A stretch of DNA of 64,000 nucleotides from Zygnema cylindricum (taxonomy: Eukaryota; Streptophyta; Zygnematophyceae; Zygnematales; Zygnemataceae), in NCBI GenBank assembly GCA_037447655.1, contig JBBHKE010003117.1, forward strand, positions 67,501 to 131,500, in the 5' to 3' direction. Positions 32,481 to 44,480 of this stretch are shown piece after piece (the first letter of the stretch is position 1; every line of letters begins with the position of its first letter). The position numbers and the translations under genes were made by a program. Under the pieces are notes generated by a model. The model was given only the letters and a program-made list of their open reading frames with translations. It was not told where the DNA came from and ran no database searches.

Positions 32481-35400
32481 TTAAAATGTATTCGCTGCCT
32501 TGCTACGAATATACCAAGCTGCCCCAATGGCAACCAAGGCTGCGGCGGTACATAAAAGTACAACCTGTGTACTTTGATCCCAAGCAGTCGGTGGTGACAA
32601 CCAGGATGTCTTCTTCCCTCCCTCCTTCTCCGGCTCACCGACACAGTGGCAATTATTGCCACACCCTTCCATTCTCTTTGCTTGAGCGGCTTCCTGAGCC
32701 GCTCCATCCATATCAATACCACCTCTGCAAAATCCGTACCACAATTAATGTTCAGTCTATTGTGTGACGTTTCGAGCAGTTCTTCACATCTATTTTTACG
32801 CAAAAGACAAATAGAAAAAAGTTGTGGAAAGACATTGTTGAAAAACAACATTGAAAAACGTTTTTGTTGATTGTACATGCAACTAACAAACGGAATCAAC
32901 GAACATTTGAAGTCACACAATTGGATTAAAGATGGAACAGGTTTGATCTGGAAGGTTAACGCATTAGTTCAATTACAGGAAATTACTTTTTTTTTAGTTT
33001 TACATTCAAGAAGGCTCACACCCAAAACCTAGAGGGAAATTTGGAAACAAATCACAAATTATCCTCTTTGTCGACCATGGATGGCCTGTCATCTCATGGA
33101 AAAAGACAATAGGAGTAAAATTGGTAAGGGTATAATCACAGGAGCATCTGAAAAAACATCTAAAAGAAGTCCTCTCCAGATAAAAAAATATATGTTGGTA
33201 GTCATTGAATTCGCAGAAAATACCAGACCAACATTTTGAAGGTCAAAAATGCATTTCCTAAGATGTGCATGGATGAGAGTTAGCAAATCTCTGTGCGTCA
33301 ATGAGGTCCACAGACCTTAGATTACAATTAGAAGTGTGCTAGTTAATAATAGAAAAAGAAATTAACTCTCGACAGTTTCAATCAGTGAACCCTTCAGCAA
33401 AAAATGGTCACTGCTGGACCCGGTATCATAGCGGTTTAGATCTCTCCATCTAAACCACATTAGACTGTGTTTCTAATTAGCTGAGTCTTCCATCTAATAG
33501 CTGGTTTCAGAGCTCTGATGCCCTTAAAAGAAATTCTGATGCCATAATGCCAACTTCTCCCCTCTATAATCCTTCACTTTGCCATCATAATGAGCTGCAA
33601 TAGACTCTATGGAAGTCATTAAGGTCCAAATACTAGACCTTTGGTCATGTTAAAACAACAAAATTACAATCATGCATATTCCCTTGCATATTCAAATAAA
33701 TTTCTTTAAAAAAGAAAAAATCGGCCCATTAGTTTGAAGAAGGACAGCAAATGTGAGCTACACAACTCACGTTATGGTAACCAGGAAGTTCAACCCCTAC
33801 TGTGTGCGATGTAAATGGGTTGCAAAATTCAATTCACATATATCACGTCTTCTAAAGGACAAAGAAGGGGCATTGCTGGTGGAAAAAATTGAAGTAATCC
33901 TGCAGAAAGTGTAAGGTTCCGTCTAGGACAGAATTTTTTTTCTCGACTGCTCATTTATCATCCTCCCTCGTCCCATTGCAAACAATATGATGATTTACGC
34001 AGACAGCAGGCAACATCTTACCATACGCTGATGTTATGTAACCTAATGGAGAGGTATGCTATGTGGATTACACCGTGAATCTTCAGTGTTATTAATTTGA
34101 AATCAGGCCCCACCGACATAGACGATTTTTTACTGCTTACCGAATTAGCGTTAAGAAAAAAAACAATTAGTGTTAATGACGTTACTTTATGGTCAGGGGG
34201 CAAGAAAAACCGGCACCCAATTAGTGTTATTAGCGCTAATAACAATTAATGATGTACTGCTTACCTCCATAACTTGTCAATAACTTCACCATTCTTGAAA
34301 GCGTCAAGAAGAGTTGGAACGTCATTAGGAGTGACATAACCATACCTGTTGAGCAAACAACCAAGACACCCCACGGGAGACATGTACACCAGTCAGCGCT
34401 GTTCGCTTAAGAAAAGAAAGGAGAGAAGGTATCCGCTTTTCTTGACAACAATTTTAGCTAACAATTTAATCAAATTTTGTAGCCAAATTAAGCTAAGCTG
34501 GTAGCATGCCTGGACTTAAGATTCTGAAACAAAAGGCCTGTCTAACCAACTCGTTTAATAAAGTAAACTAACATTAAGTATACTAACAACGTAATCCTCA
34601 CCGGGCAAAGCAAACAAAATGAACAAATCAAAAATTACTCACCAGTCTCCAGCCTGAGTTCCGTCAGGGCGTGTGGTGTACGCAATAATATTTCCAGCAT
34701 ATTTATGGCCCCCAATGTGTGAGCACGGCCAAACCGATCCTTGAATACCTCTGTTGCTGATAGCCTCTCTAAACTTATCTACAAGAACTGGTCCACACAC
34801 TCCACATCGCATATCATGGCTTGTGTGTGCACAAACAAAAAGCTGATGTCCCTGTAGTTTTTCGGTCTTCAATTTCTTTTCTCCAGTTCCAATTAAAGCC
34901 TCCTCCACAAACTGCTCTGCATCCTCAGCTGACAAATCTCTGCAAGCATATTCGTAAACAATACAATTGTTCATTAACATGAAAATTTAGATCGATAAAA
35001 CCATAAGCATTTTTTGTCTTCGGCTCCTTATTCCTGACTGAGTCACAAAAACTTCAGGCACATTCTTGACATGAAGACTTGAAAATTAATAAAAAAAGAC
35101 CACAATCCCAAGGTATGATACATACATTGTACAAAGTTCAGCTGCAGATGATGGAGTTGACATGACAAGGACCACATGAGAATAGTTGTAAAGAGATCGA
35201 CAGGAAAACAAACTTGACTTGGATGCAGGCAAAAGCCGAATGGCGATATACACACAGATTAAAAATAAAATAAAATCACAATAGCAATAGCAAAATTATA
35301 AAAAAAAATTGGAGAAACGCAAACCGTCAATTCCAGAGTCTATCCCACAATGTTGTAAATTAAATAGTTGAGGAATAGACTGTACTTACGTGTACTTAAT

Positions 35401-36377
35401 CATGTCTGGTAGGACCAGAATATCACCGCTTTTGCCACCAGCTCCAGTGCCCTCAACCACTGTAAACTTGACCTGCAAAAAAGGGCAAGGACAATTTTTC
35501 CGCTTTAACACGGTTTCAAGTTGTCGCAATATTGTCATAAAGGCGAAAAGGGCCAGGACAATTATCTTCTGCTTTAATATGTAGTCCATGGATTCAAGTT
35601 GCAGCGATAAATACTAGCATTGTTCCTTATCCTCATAAAAAAAATTGCTATCAAGTCGTGTGATTAAAAAACTCCAAGAGTCAGTGACTTTATTATGCAT
35701 CCAATCGAAAATGTCTAAAAGATTTTCCATATCAAACATGCTCTTGAAAAAGACAAGCAACACGCTCTGCGAACCTTATCAGCAAATAATAAACACATAT
35801 TTACAAACTACAAAAAAAACTATAAAAAGAAAAAATCGTAGTAAATATGCACCTTCTTAGCAATATCTTTCTTCCGAGCTTTCAGAACTTCACCAAGTTT
35901 GGAAGAGAGTAAGTGAAACGCCGGATCTTCCACGTTCCTTGGCCAATCATTCACGTTCTTATCAACGACCACAAATAATTGAGTATTATATTCCTTTACT
36001 GTTCCTACAAGTTTTGAAGCGTACATTTCTTCTCTTTCAAAACCATGTTCCTTTGAAGATGGTCCAGAGGGAGGCAACTGAGGATCAGCAGTCACAACTT
36101 CTCCATTTGTAGCGGCCATGGAGACACTTCTTGCTTTCCGTTCAGTTAAAGGATTCACAGCTTTAATGTTATGAACTGTAACTGTACTTTTTCGGGAGCT
36201 AGAAAGGTACTTACAAGATAGGGAGCGATAGAAATAAGGTATATCAACGGGATAGTTTATGTTTTTTCGAGGAATATAAGAAGAATGCTTATCAATGACA
36301 ATATTTGTTTTATGATAACTTCTCTGAATAAGAGTTGGAGCTTTACTGCAGAAAGAAGAGCTCCGTAACAAATTCAT
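32481..36377 (-). CDS. Sucraseferredoxin-like (AIM32-type) [2Fe-2S] thioredoxin-fold protein
   Basis: Five exons, all GT/AG and in phase: 36377-35853, 35472-35390, 34939-34643, 34345-34265, 32724-32481. About 409 residues from the ATG at 36377, 323 from the ATG at 36119; the frame also extends to an ATG at 36554. Plant sucrase/ferredoxin-like core: EMYASKLVGTVKEYNTQLFV, DILVLPDMIKYT, CAHTSHDMRCGVCGP (two Cys eight residues apart), PCSHIGGHKYAGN (HxxxH) and YGYVTPNDVPTLL. Those Cys/His pairs are the cluster ligands of the AIM32 family. A Cys-rich stretch (CGNNCHC) and a membrane helix (VVLLCTAAALVAIGAAWYI) end the protein. The N-terminus before MAATNGE is rich in Ser, Arg and Lys with almost no acidic residues, like an organelle-targeting peptide (inference). 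All key residues are present; the gene looks intact. Confidence 0.85.
34069..34259. mobile_element. MITE, CAGTACACC family, touching a splice donor
   Basis: TACACCGTGAATC at the left and GATGTACTG at the right (CAGTACATC on the minus strand), about 190 bp, with internal AATTAGTGTTA motifs. The exon 4 donor of the sucraseferredoxin gene is GTAAG, immediately followed by the element's CAGTACATC end. Confidence 0.75.
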
Positions 36378-36559
36378 GAAGAGTGAAAAGTATGAGAACT
36401 GTAAAACCTTCTTTGACGACTTTACAAATATCGTACAGGAATAGAAACGTCTGCCAACGGCGCTCGATGTGAATTTGTAGATCCTTCGTACTTTACTGAT
36501 CCACGTGTCGAAAAGGTAAATCTCAGCCGTTCCTCCTGCCAAATCATCCGCCATGTACG

Positions 36560-37900
36560 CAGCCCTTGCTGTGAGTTAAGTAAAAGTCATTTATTGGTGT
36601 CGGCATCAATATTCGGTACTTCCAGAACAGTACAATACAGAAGTAGCGTACGGTCTGGACACTCCTTTGATCGTGACCGCACGATTAAGGTACAGAGGGG
36701 GGAAAAAAGCCGTAACGATATTCCACGTCACTATGTCGTTGATAGGACTTGAGAGAATAGGCCAATAAGGGCTAAAGACTGATGTTATTTAATTTTGTTA
36801 AAATCGAAACAGCTTGCCTGCGTGGACCAATTAGAATCTTCATGCGACTCCGTTCATTGGTTGAACGAAGGAAAACCTCGTAATCTTTCGCCTGAGGGTT
36901 TTAAATTACACCAGCATATGAGCTCAATTGCATAATTTTTATACCGTCGTTCCCTGCTGACATACTTTGCTTCTCTCCCTCCCTTCTCCCCCTCCCTTCT
37001 CCCCCTCCCTCTCCTTCTCCTCTTGCCCTCTCCAGCTACAGTACTGTGGCAGGTATAATCACCTGGCAGCGGTAAGAGTCGTCCAACGAATATTCTATGG
37101 AAGGAAAATATCTACAAAAAGACAAGCAGGAAATTCAAATAGGCAAAGCCAAAGCCAGAAACCAACGAAAAGAGAGGGAAAGAGTGGATAACGCTATTTG
37201 ACGACCGTTAAATATAGTTTCACTTACGTCTCAATCGTGACCGTCTAAGCTGCCTGTCGCGACAATTCAGTTGCAGTTTCGACCGTCTTTTTTAGTTCGT
37301 ACGTTTCAGCGTCGCGTTCTTAATGCGCGGCGCAACGCAGTTTGCAGCGTCGTTTTCAAACGACTGGCGACGTGTGGACGGTGACGTGTTTCACGTGTAT
37401 AGGTGCCGAAAAGGGTGGGTCACTTCGTACGAAATTAGGATTTAAATATTTAATCAACATTGTCTAACGAGCTTTTCCGATAATTATAAATTTCTTGCGG
37501 CCGTATTTAATTTGAAATGACAACTTGAAATAACCTAAGTACTGTACGGCAATCGTCAGTGCCGTATAAAATATATTTCGTCCGTGTACGGTTCGCACCT
37601 CAACTCACTGGACGCTAACGGATCGAAGGACGAAAGTCGACACTCCCTGGCGCCTGCTTGACGCCTGCTTCGACGCTGACGCTGACGCCGCAATTGCCGC
37701 GGGCGCATTCGGTTATTCTTATCAAATATAACACGTGTTTGATCTCTGCAGCATAGCTCAGACGTTCCGCACAATCGTCGTATTATACACGCACACGGCG
37801 TAAGACGCGGACCTTTTTGACTATGCCATAAAGGCGACAGCTTCTGACTTGTCTCTATGGTTGAAGTTATAGTTATTTTGCTGTCAGTAAACGAGTTTAC
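36560..37900. other. 5' flank of the sucraseferredoxin gene
   Basis: Presumptive promoter. A CT-rich tract occupies 36972-37030. A GC-rich segment (37560-37910) shows short frames with no recognisable motif. No gene identified. Confidence 0.35.
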
Positions 37901-37904
37901 TGTG

Positions 37905-39450
37905 CAGTACACCGCGAATCGTAATTAGAGTAAATTACTCTAATTCGGTCGCTTGAAATTTCGACTCTATCACATGAAATAGAGTAAATGATTCTATTTT
38001 TTTCATTATTCTATTTAAGGTAAAGTTTAATTAGCGTTTTTAATTATAATATAGGCTCGTTTTAAATAGTGTGGAGTATGGACGACCTCCGATCGTGCAA
38101 CATTGTACTTTATTAAGTAAAAAAGTACAAATAATGAATTAATACAGGCCGTTATCATGTAACAGTGTTTTAACAAACCGCGTAGTGCAAACGTCATAGT
38201 GACGATAAACTGTACGTTTTGCCAAATTTTGTACCAATACCTTATTTACTGTAGAGGATATAAGTGTGCCAAATTAGAGTACCGTACAAAACAGAAGTAC
38301 GTCATCTTTTAAATAGTGTGGTGTACGGTCAGTGTCGGACCGTACAAAATCGTACCTTTTTAGTGAAAAAGTACAATTCATTATATTTAGTAGTCGTGGA
38401 CGCATGAGAATATGCGCTCTAAAAAGGGGATGAAAGCGGGCTGTCAAATATCGCGTTCGCACATATTCGTCCAACAACCACGGTTCGACTGTGTGAACGT
38501 ACGATTTATGTAGGATTTGTCAGATTTTGTACAAGTACTTATATTAGTGTAAGCATGTTTGCGACCGTCATGTATTTTTTTCAAAGCCCCATATTAGAAT
38601 TATTAAACAATTAGAATGTATGTATTTTTTCAAAATTTTCAAATTCTTAATTAGCGTACACCACTGTAATTATTCTTAGGGTGAAGTTCCATCAAGCGAA
38701 AAGTGGCGTTTCTAACAGAAATCCGCGACTCTCCGTACCAGATCGTACCGCCTATTTTGTTTTTATACGAAAACCAACATTACAAAGAATCTTGCCGATA
38801 CTCTCCGGAGGTCTTGGAGGTAATACTGGCCGTCGGATGTTCATCTGCGATGAGTTCGCTTCAATTTTCTCTGTTAGACTCAACCCACCTCGACGAGGTG
38901 GGTTGGCATACATAGAAAAAAAAAATTGTGACACGGTGAACAATTAAGCTATGTGTCATGATGGAAAACCAACGAAAAATCTTAAGATTTCCACATGACA
39001 CGCGGTTTCCAAAATATAAACGAAAATAAAAACGAAATTTCGTAACATTCCCTCGTCACGCTATTTTCGGTAACTTTTGTTCGTCACACTATTTCTGTCG
39101 AAGGACTTTCGTTATGTTCGAAAACTGAAACCCTAAAAAATGAGTGGAGTCGTCTGCAAAATGTATAAAAGTTTTGTCGTATGGTCACGTCGTACGCAGG
39201 TACATGGTACGTAAGTCAAGATTTGAAGTTAAGTTTGTCGGTGCTTAAAATCTGAAAGATATTCAATATCGGATCGTAGCTTGCGTGGCGCCAATCAATT
39301 TAGAACACGTGGCTTACAGACTCTACGTGATGGAACTTCGACTCAATCGACCCGGTCTGTAGAGTTGGCCGTACAATTACAGAAACGTATGATGGAACTT
39401 CACCCTTATACGCTAAAGAAACTTCTACGCTAATAGCGATTGGCGGTGTA
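37905..39450. mobile_element. CAGTACACC-family element carrying a nested Harbinger-like copy
   Basis: Left end CAGTACACCGCGAATCGTAA, right end CTAATAGCGATTGGCGGTGTA. The left 190 bp match 2343-2540. Without the 730-bp insertion at 38679-39405 the element would be about 810 bp. Internal blocks AATAGTGTGGTGTACGG and GTCAGATTTTGTAC recur at 8.7-8.9 kb. Confidence 0.75.
38679..39405 (+). mobile_element. Harbinger-like non-autonomous element, copy 2
   Basis: 727 bp between GGGTGAAGTTCCATCA and TGATGGAACTTCACCC, flanked by TTA at 38676-38678 and 39406-39408. Inverted relative to 19361-20090, to which it is closely similar. The palindrome AACCCACCTCG/CGAGGTGGGTT lies near 38882-38905. Confidence 0.9.
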
Positions 39451-42400
39451 GTTGCATATTTGAAAGCAACAGAGCTCCACTTGACAGATAAAATTTGAGA
39501 AATGATGAGCGCATGCGTATGGGCGCAAAGCTTTGCGTACGTTTGTTCAAAACCGTACAGTCTACGTGCACACTAATAATAATTTGGTACAATTATGTCA
39601 AGATTTGACGGTTAATCCGTTACACTGTTAATCGCTAATAGTGTGAAGTAATTATTAGTGGAAAGAAACAAATACTGTTATCAACTCTATTTTGTGTTCG
39701 AGGGCTTAACGTCATGAGAACATTAACGCTATTTTACACATGTAACACTAATTTAGATGCTCATTCCTAAAGTGTAGCCCTTTTAGCCCGAGTTCACTAC
39801 GTAGATGATTGAACCTGTGAGAGCAGGTTCGCACTATTCTCCCCCGTTTTTACTATTATAATAAAATTTGAGTGCGCTTTCCCATGTCAACTCCACTCAC
39901 AAACTTGTGTCGACGTTGTTATTTGACAATTTTCTTGTACTTTTGTACCATATAACAAGCAATTTTACTATGAATTGACAAACTCCATTAATTAAATGCC
40001 TTTTGAATTAAATTAAATGACACTAATGAAATCTTACCTATCTTTTTAAATGAAAATAATTTATGATTCATTCTGTTTTAGGTTTAAGGGTTAGAGTTTT
40101 ATTAAGACTAATAGCAATTCATTGTGTACTTTTGACTTGTGAAAAATTGTACCCAATTGGTTAAATTTTTGTCGTGTTCATGATCTTCAACGTTGTAAAA
40201 GAAAAATAATTGACAAAGTCAAGCAAATGAAAGGTTACCGACACTGAAACAACCACGTATAAACAAAATCATTACATGCAAGCCACTTTCTCTACGAAAC
40301 TAGTGAACAAAAAAACCGAGAACGCGGCAGTGTTAGCATTCTGTCTCAAACGATTTTCACCCATCATTCATTACGGCGTAGCCGTTTAACTACAACATGT
40401 CAAAACTGTAAGCATTTTAATCCACTTCAACCGTGTTTTATGTTTCAATCGTTGTAAATAATTTGAAAATTTGCAATTTTGTCAATTTTTTTGATCTCTT
40501 TCTTTTGCTCTCTCTCTCCCCCTCTCTCTCCCTCTCCCTCTCCCTCTCAATTCCCCCTTCTCTCTCTCCCTCCCTCTCTCCCTCTCTCTCCAAAAAACAA
40601 AGGCTAGCATATAACTTATTTCCATTTTTCAACAGGCGAGTAATAAAAAAAAATCCATAAACTGTAAACATTTGAAAAAACAAATGATAAACAAAATAAT
40701 AATTATTTTATTTTACACTCTATAATATGCAAACATTCAAAAACATAGACATTTACAAAAAAGTCCTCGAGGTTCACGTCATAAAGATTGGGAATCGGTT
40801 CAGTCGATCAAAATCGGTCATGGCGCTCAAAATCATCTTTAAAATCAGATCATCCGTCAGCGGCTTTTTTGTGGATCGGAAAATTTAAAAATGGGTTGAA
40901 TAAGGCTTTTTTTCTGAGGAGCCGAGAAAGTGAGTGTAACTTTGAAAAAAGAAGTTGTGAGTTATTTTTGCATTTTTTAAAAAGATGTAGACCATCAAAT
41001 AAAGTTGCTTTTGTAATTTTTTTCAAAGATTATTTTTTACAATGGGCACATAAGATTTGTTGAAGTAGTGGACCATGATGTATCAACAAATGATTATTTT
41101 TAGAAAAACATTTATTCCCGCTTAGACAAAGGCAATTGCAATGTTCGGTGAAAAATGAAGTATAAAAATGTTATGCGAGAAAAAAAAAGGAAAAAAATGA
41201 AAAAAAAAAAAAAAAAACAAACAAGTAAAATTGAAAAAGTAAAAAGTAACAATTAACATGACAAGTAAACCACCGTGACGCGCTTTAAAAAGTTTTCCAA
41301 TTGATGAATTTGTTAAAATTCTTGTAACAAAATCATTTATCGATGGTAGCTAAAAAATAAGTGAACAAGATCGACATATTTCAAAAACAAATTTGCCTTT
41401 TCTACTTCGATTGGAATCCTTTTTCTCATATATATTATAAAATTACATTCAACGTATTCAACTAATTTTTTTAAAGGTTTAAATCATATATCATTGCGTT
41501 TCATTGTTTCTAAAGAGATTGTAAACATCATGACGTAGATATAAAATTATCAAACACTTAAAGTATAAATTAAGATTTTTGCAATAATTGAATGTTGATA
41601 TGCGATGTAGTTTGTTATTTATGTTTTAAACGTCTTCTAAATAAAATAATAATAATAATAAATATAAATATATATATATATATAATATATATATATTATA
41701 TATATATATAATATATATTATATATATACATATTGATAAAATGGAATTTATAAAAATACAGTATGATGATTGCTAGTAATAAAGACGGCGATTTTTTTTG
41801 CGAGTCTTTTTTTCCATATCCAAACATTGACTACGCAACACATGGTATAACGTCTATAGTATAGAAATGTGTATCCAAACTAACTGTTAGAGATGTAAAT
41901 TTAGAGTTATTTTTTTTGTAATCATCAGGCTCTCAAACCCAAACCAAAATCAGCAAGAAAATTTGTTCATTTACACAAAAAAAATTGTTTGCAATACTAA
42001 CGGTTCACAATTTAACCCGTGAAAGAGTGTAATCGACCAATCCGATTTTTGTCGATGTTGTGAATGTCTACTGTCATAAATGAAACAATTGAAATGACCT
42101 AACAAATGTTTATGCTAACCAAATTATAACGACCATTTGCCATTAAAATTATACCGTTATAAATGCAATAATTAAGATGACCTGACAAATGTTACGTGAA
42201 CGAAAATGTAATGACCACGTGTAAATAAAATTATCACGACGAAAGCACTTTCTTTTACCAAATTAACTAACAAAATTGACTAAACTACAAAAAAAAAATG
42301 AATTAGTTAAATGACTTCAAAGTTAAACTTTAAATTTGAAAACAACTAGCAGATTCTATCGTACCAAAATTTAGGAATCACGAATTTTCATCGTAACAAA

Positions 42401-43720
42401 GTTTAGCAATCACAAATATGGAACAAACAATTGCATATATAACACAAATTATGGATTATCGAACCATTAAATTCAAAGTATTTGTATAAGCACGAAAAAC
42501 ATGACATATTCATAAAACGTAAAAAAAGCTCGTATTAAATGTTATTATACAAACATAAAACCATAAAAATCTAAAAAAATCGCACAAACACGAGTTCAAA
42601 AAAAATGAATTTATTTTTATTATTTTACAAAATCAAATAACAACAGATAGCAAAAGAAAATAACATAATGAACTACAATATTTTATATTAAATCAGAAAA
42701 ATTAGAAACGTTATTTTGATGCTTATTAACACTCATTCAAAATTATCATATAAAATTAGAGTAAACATTTACGTTGTTTTACAATTATAAAACTAAATTT
42801 AGAGTAAATATTTATGTTATTTTATTATTATAAGACTAATGTGTGTAAAACTTTACATTAATAAGTAGCGTTATTATAAAACTTTACATTAACAAGTAGC
42901 GTAAATAAATGATGATGTAAATGACATTTACGTAAACATTTTACGTAAAAGGTTTCACGTAAAATGTAGAGGACAAATCAAAACCGTGGAGCCCTTCTCA
43001 AAGTTTTCTTATGTCGAAAGGTTTTAAAAGCTAGTGTGGTGTATCATATTTTTTCCCTATACATCTGATAACAAAAAACATATGTTATCGAACAATGCGG
43101 GGTCTCGATATATCGCTCTTGGACTAACAAAAATTATCGCCGATAATTATCGGTTTGGGGAGTGGTTAGTACAATAATACGGAATTGTGGCACACGGCGA
43201 ATAAAGCAAGAAATGAGTACAAAATTATCACGAAGTGCGGGGGGAGGGTTAGCTTTTGGAAAAAAAAATCAAAATCAATTTTGAACCACAGCACGTTATT
43301 ATCGTCAATAGTTATCATGTCGATATTTATCGGTTATTCATGCAATACATCAATAATTCATCGCGATAATTCCTCTATCGATATATTTAAGTAATATGTC
43401 GAATGTTGATAGGTGGAGAAAAGGTACATATCGGTTATCGGCAAATGGGTTACGATATAACACTACTAAAGATACATACTGGTTGCTCGAACTATTTGAG
43501 GAAAAGTGTTGTACGTTGTTAACTCTTTCCGTAACAATAAACATTTTCCCTTACAACCTCGTGTAGTTTTCCACATTTGGCACCAAAGAAATTTGCATGG
43601 TTCTAGCGATATAAATAAATTAGAGTAAAAGGTTTTTTTTGAAACGCAAAAAATCCAAATTGAAATTAATAACATTAATTACTTTTTACCACTAATAATT
43701 TTATAACGGCTATTTACTGA
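39451..43720. other. AT-rich intergenic DNA
   Basis: No gene recognised. One more CAGTACACC-family right end (ACTAATAGCAATTCATTGTGTAC) finishes at about 40130. A CT-rich tract lies at 40507-40593 and a TATA-type simple repeat at 41646-41727. Long A-rich runs occur around 41185-41220. Confidence 0.4.
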
Positions 43721-43726
43721 TGCTTA

Positions 43727-43837
43727 TAGCGATTCACAACACGTCACGGTTCACGTCACGGTGTAGCGATTCACAACACGTCACGGTTCACGTCACGGTG
43801 TAGCGATTCACAACACGTCACGGTTCACGTCATGGTG
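43727..43837. repeat. Three 37-bp tandem copies at a transposon end
   Basis: Units at 43727, 43764 and 43801 begin TAGCGATTCACAACACGTCA and end CACGGTG. TAGCGATTCAC...GGTGTA is the terminal sequence of the CAGTACACC family, so the terminus itself has been amplified. Confidence 0.9.
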
Positions 43838-43884
43838 TACAAGACATAAAATATAATAGTATCGATATGCAAAACCAATACTGA

Positions 43885-44480
43885 GTTTGTTGGCACAACA
43901 TCCAATTGAGTTTGCCGGTTTACTTTACCATCCATGCAACGTCGCATCTTAACATTTAGCACATTTAAATCAAATTATTTCGATACGCAACACAACACTT
44001 AATTGCGTTAGCCATGCAACGTTGTAGCTTAACATTTGCCACATTTAAGTCAATTTTCTTGCAGGTTTTTCGGTAGTGCGTGGATGTTAGTCAACAAAAT
44101 TGACCAAGAATCCAACAACCGACAATGTTGTTTCGACACACAACACTCAACTGAGTTTGGCGGTTTACTTTACCAGCCATGCAACATTGTAGCTTAACAT
44201 TTGGCCCATTTAAGTTAATTTTTGTTGATATACAACGTTAAATTCGGTTCGCCAGTTTGCTTTACAAGCCATGCACCGTCGTAACTTAACATTTGGCACA
44301 TTTAAGTAGAATTTCTTGTAGGTTTTTCTATACTGTGTGTATGTTACTCAACAAAATTGACCAGAAATCCTTTTTGTTATCATTCGGCACATTCAAGTTT
44401 TTTTGTTATCATTCGGCACATTCAAGTTGAGTTTCTCGCAATTTTTTCAACAGTCCATGGATGTTGTTCAACAAAAACTG
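43885..44480. repeat. Degenerate higher-order tandem repeat
   Basis: At least four subunits share GCCATGCAACGTCG-like, TTAACATTTGGCACATTTAA-like and GAGTTTGGCGGTTTAC-like blocks. Pairs of subunits plus AACAAAATTGACCA recur with a larger period of about 240-260 bp. Confidence 0.7.
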
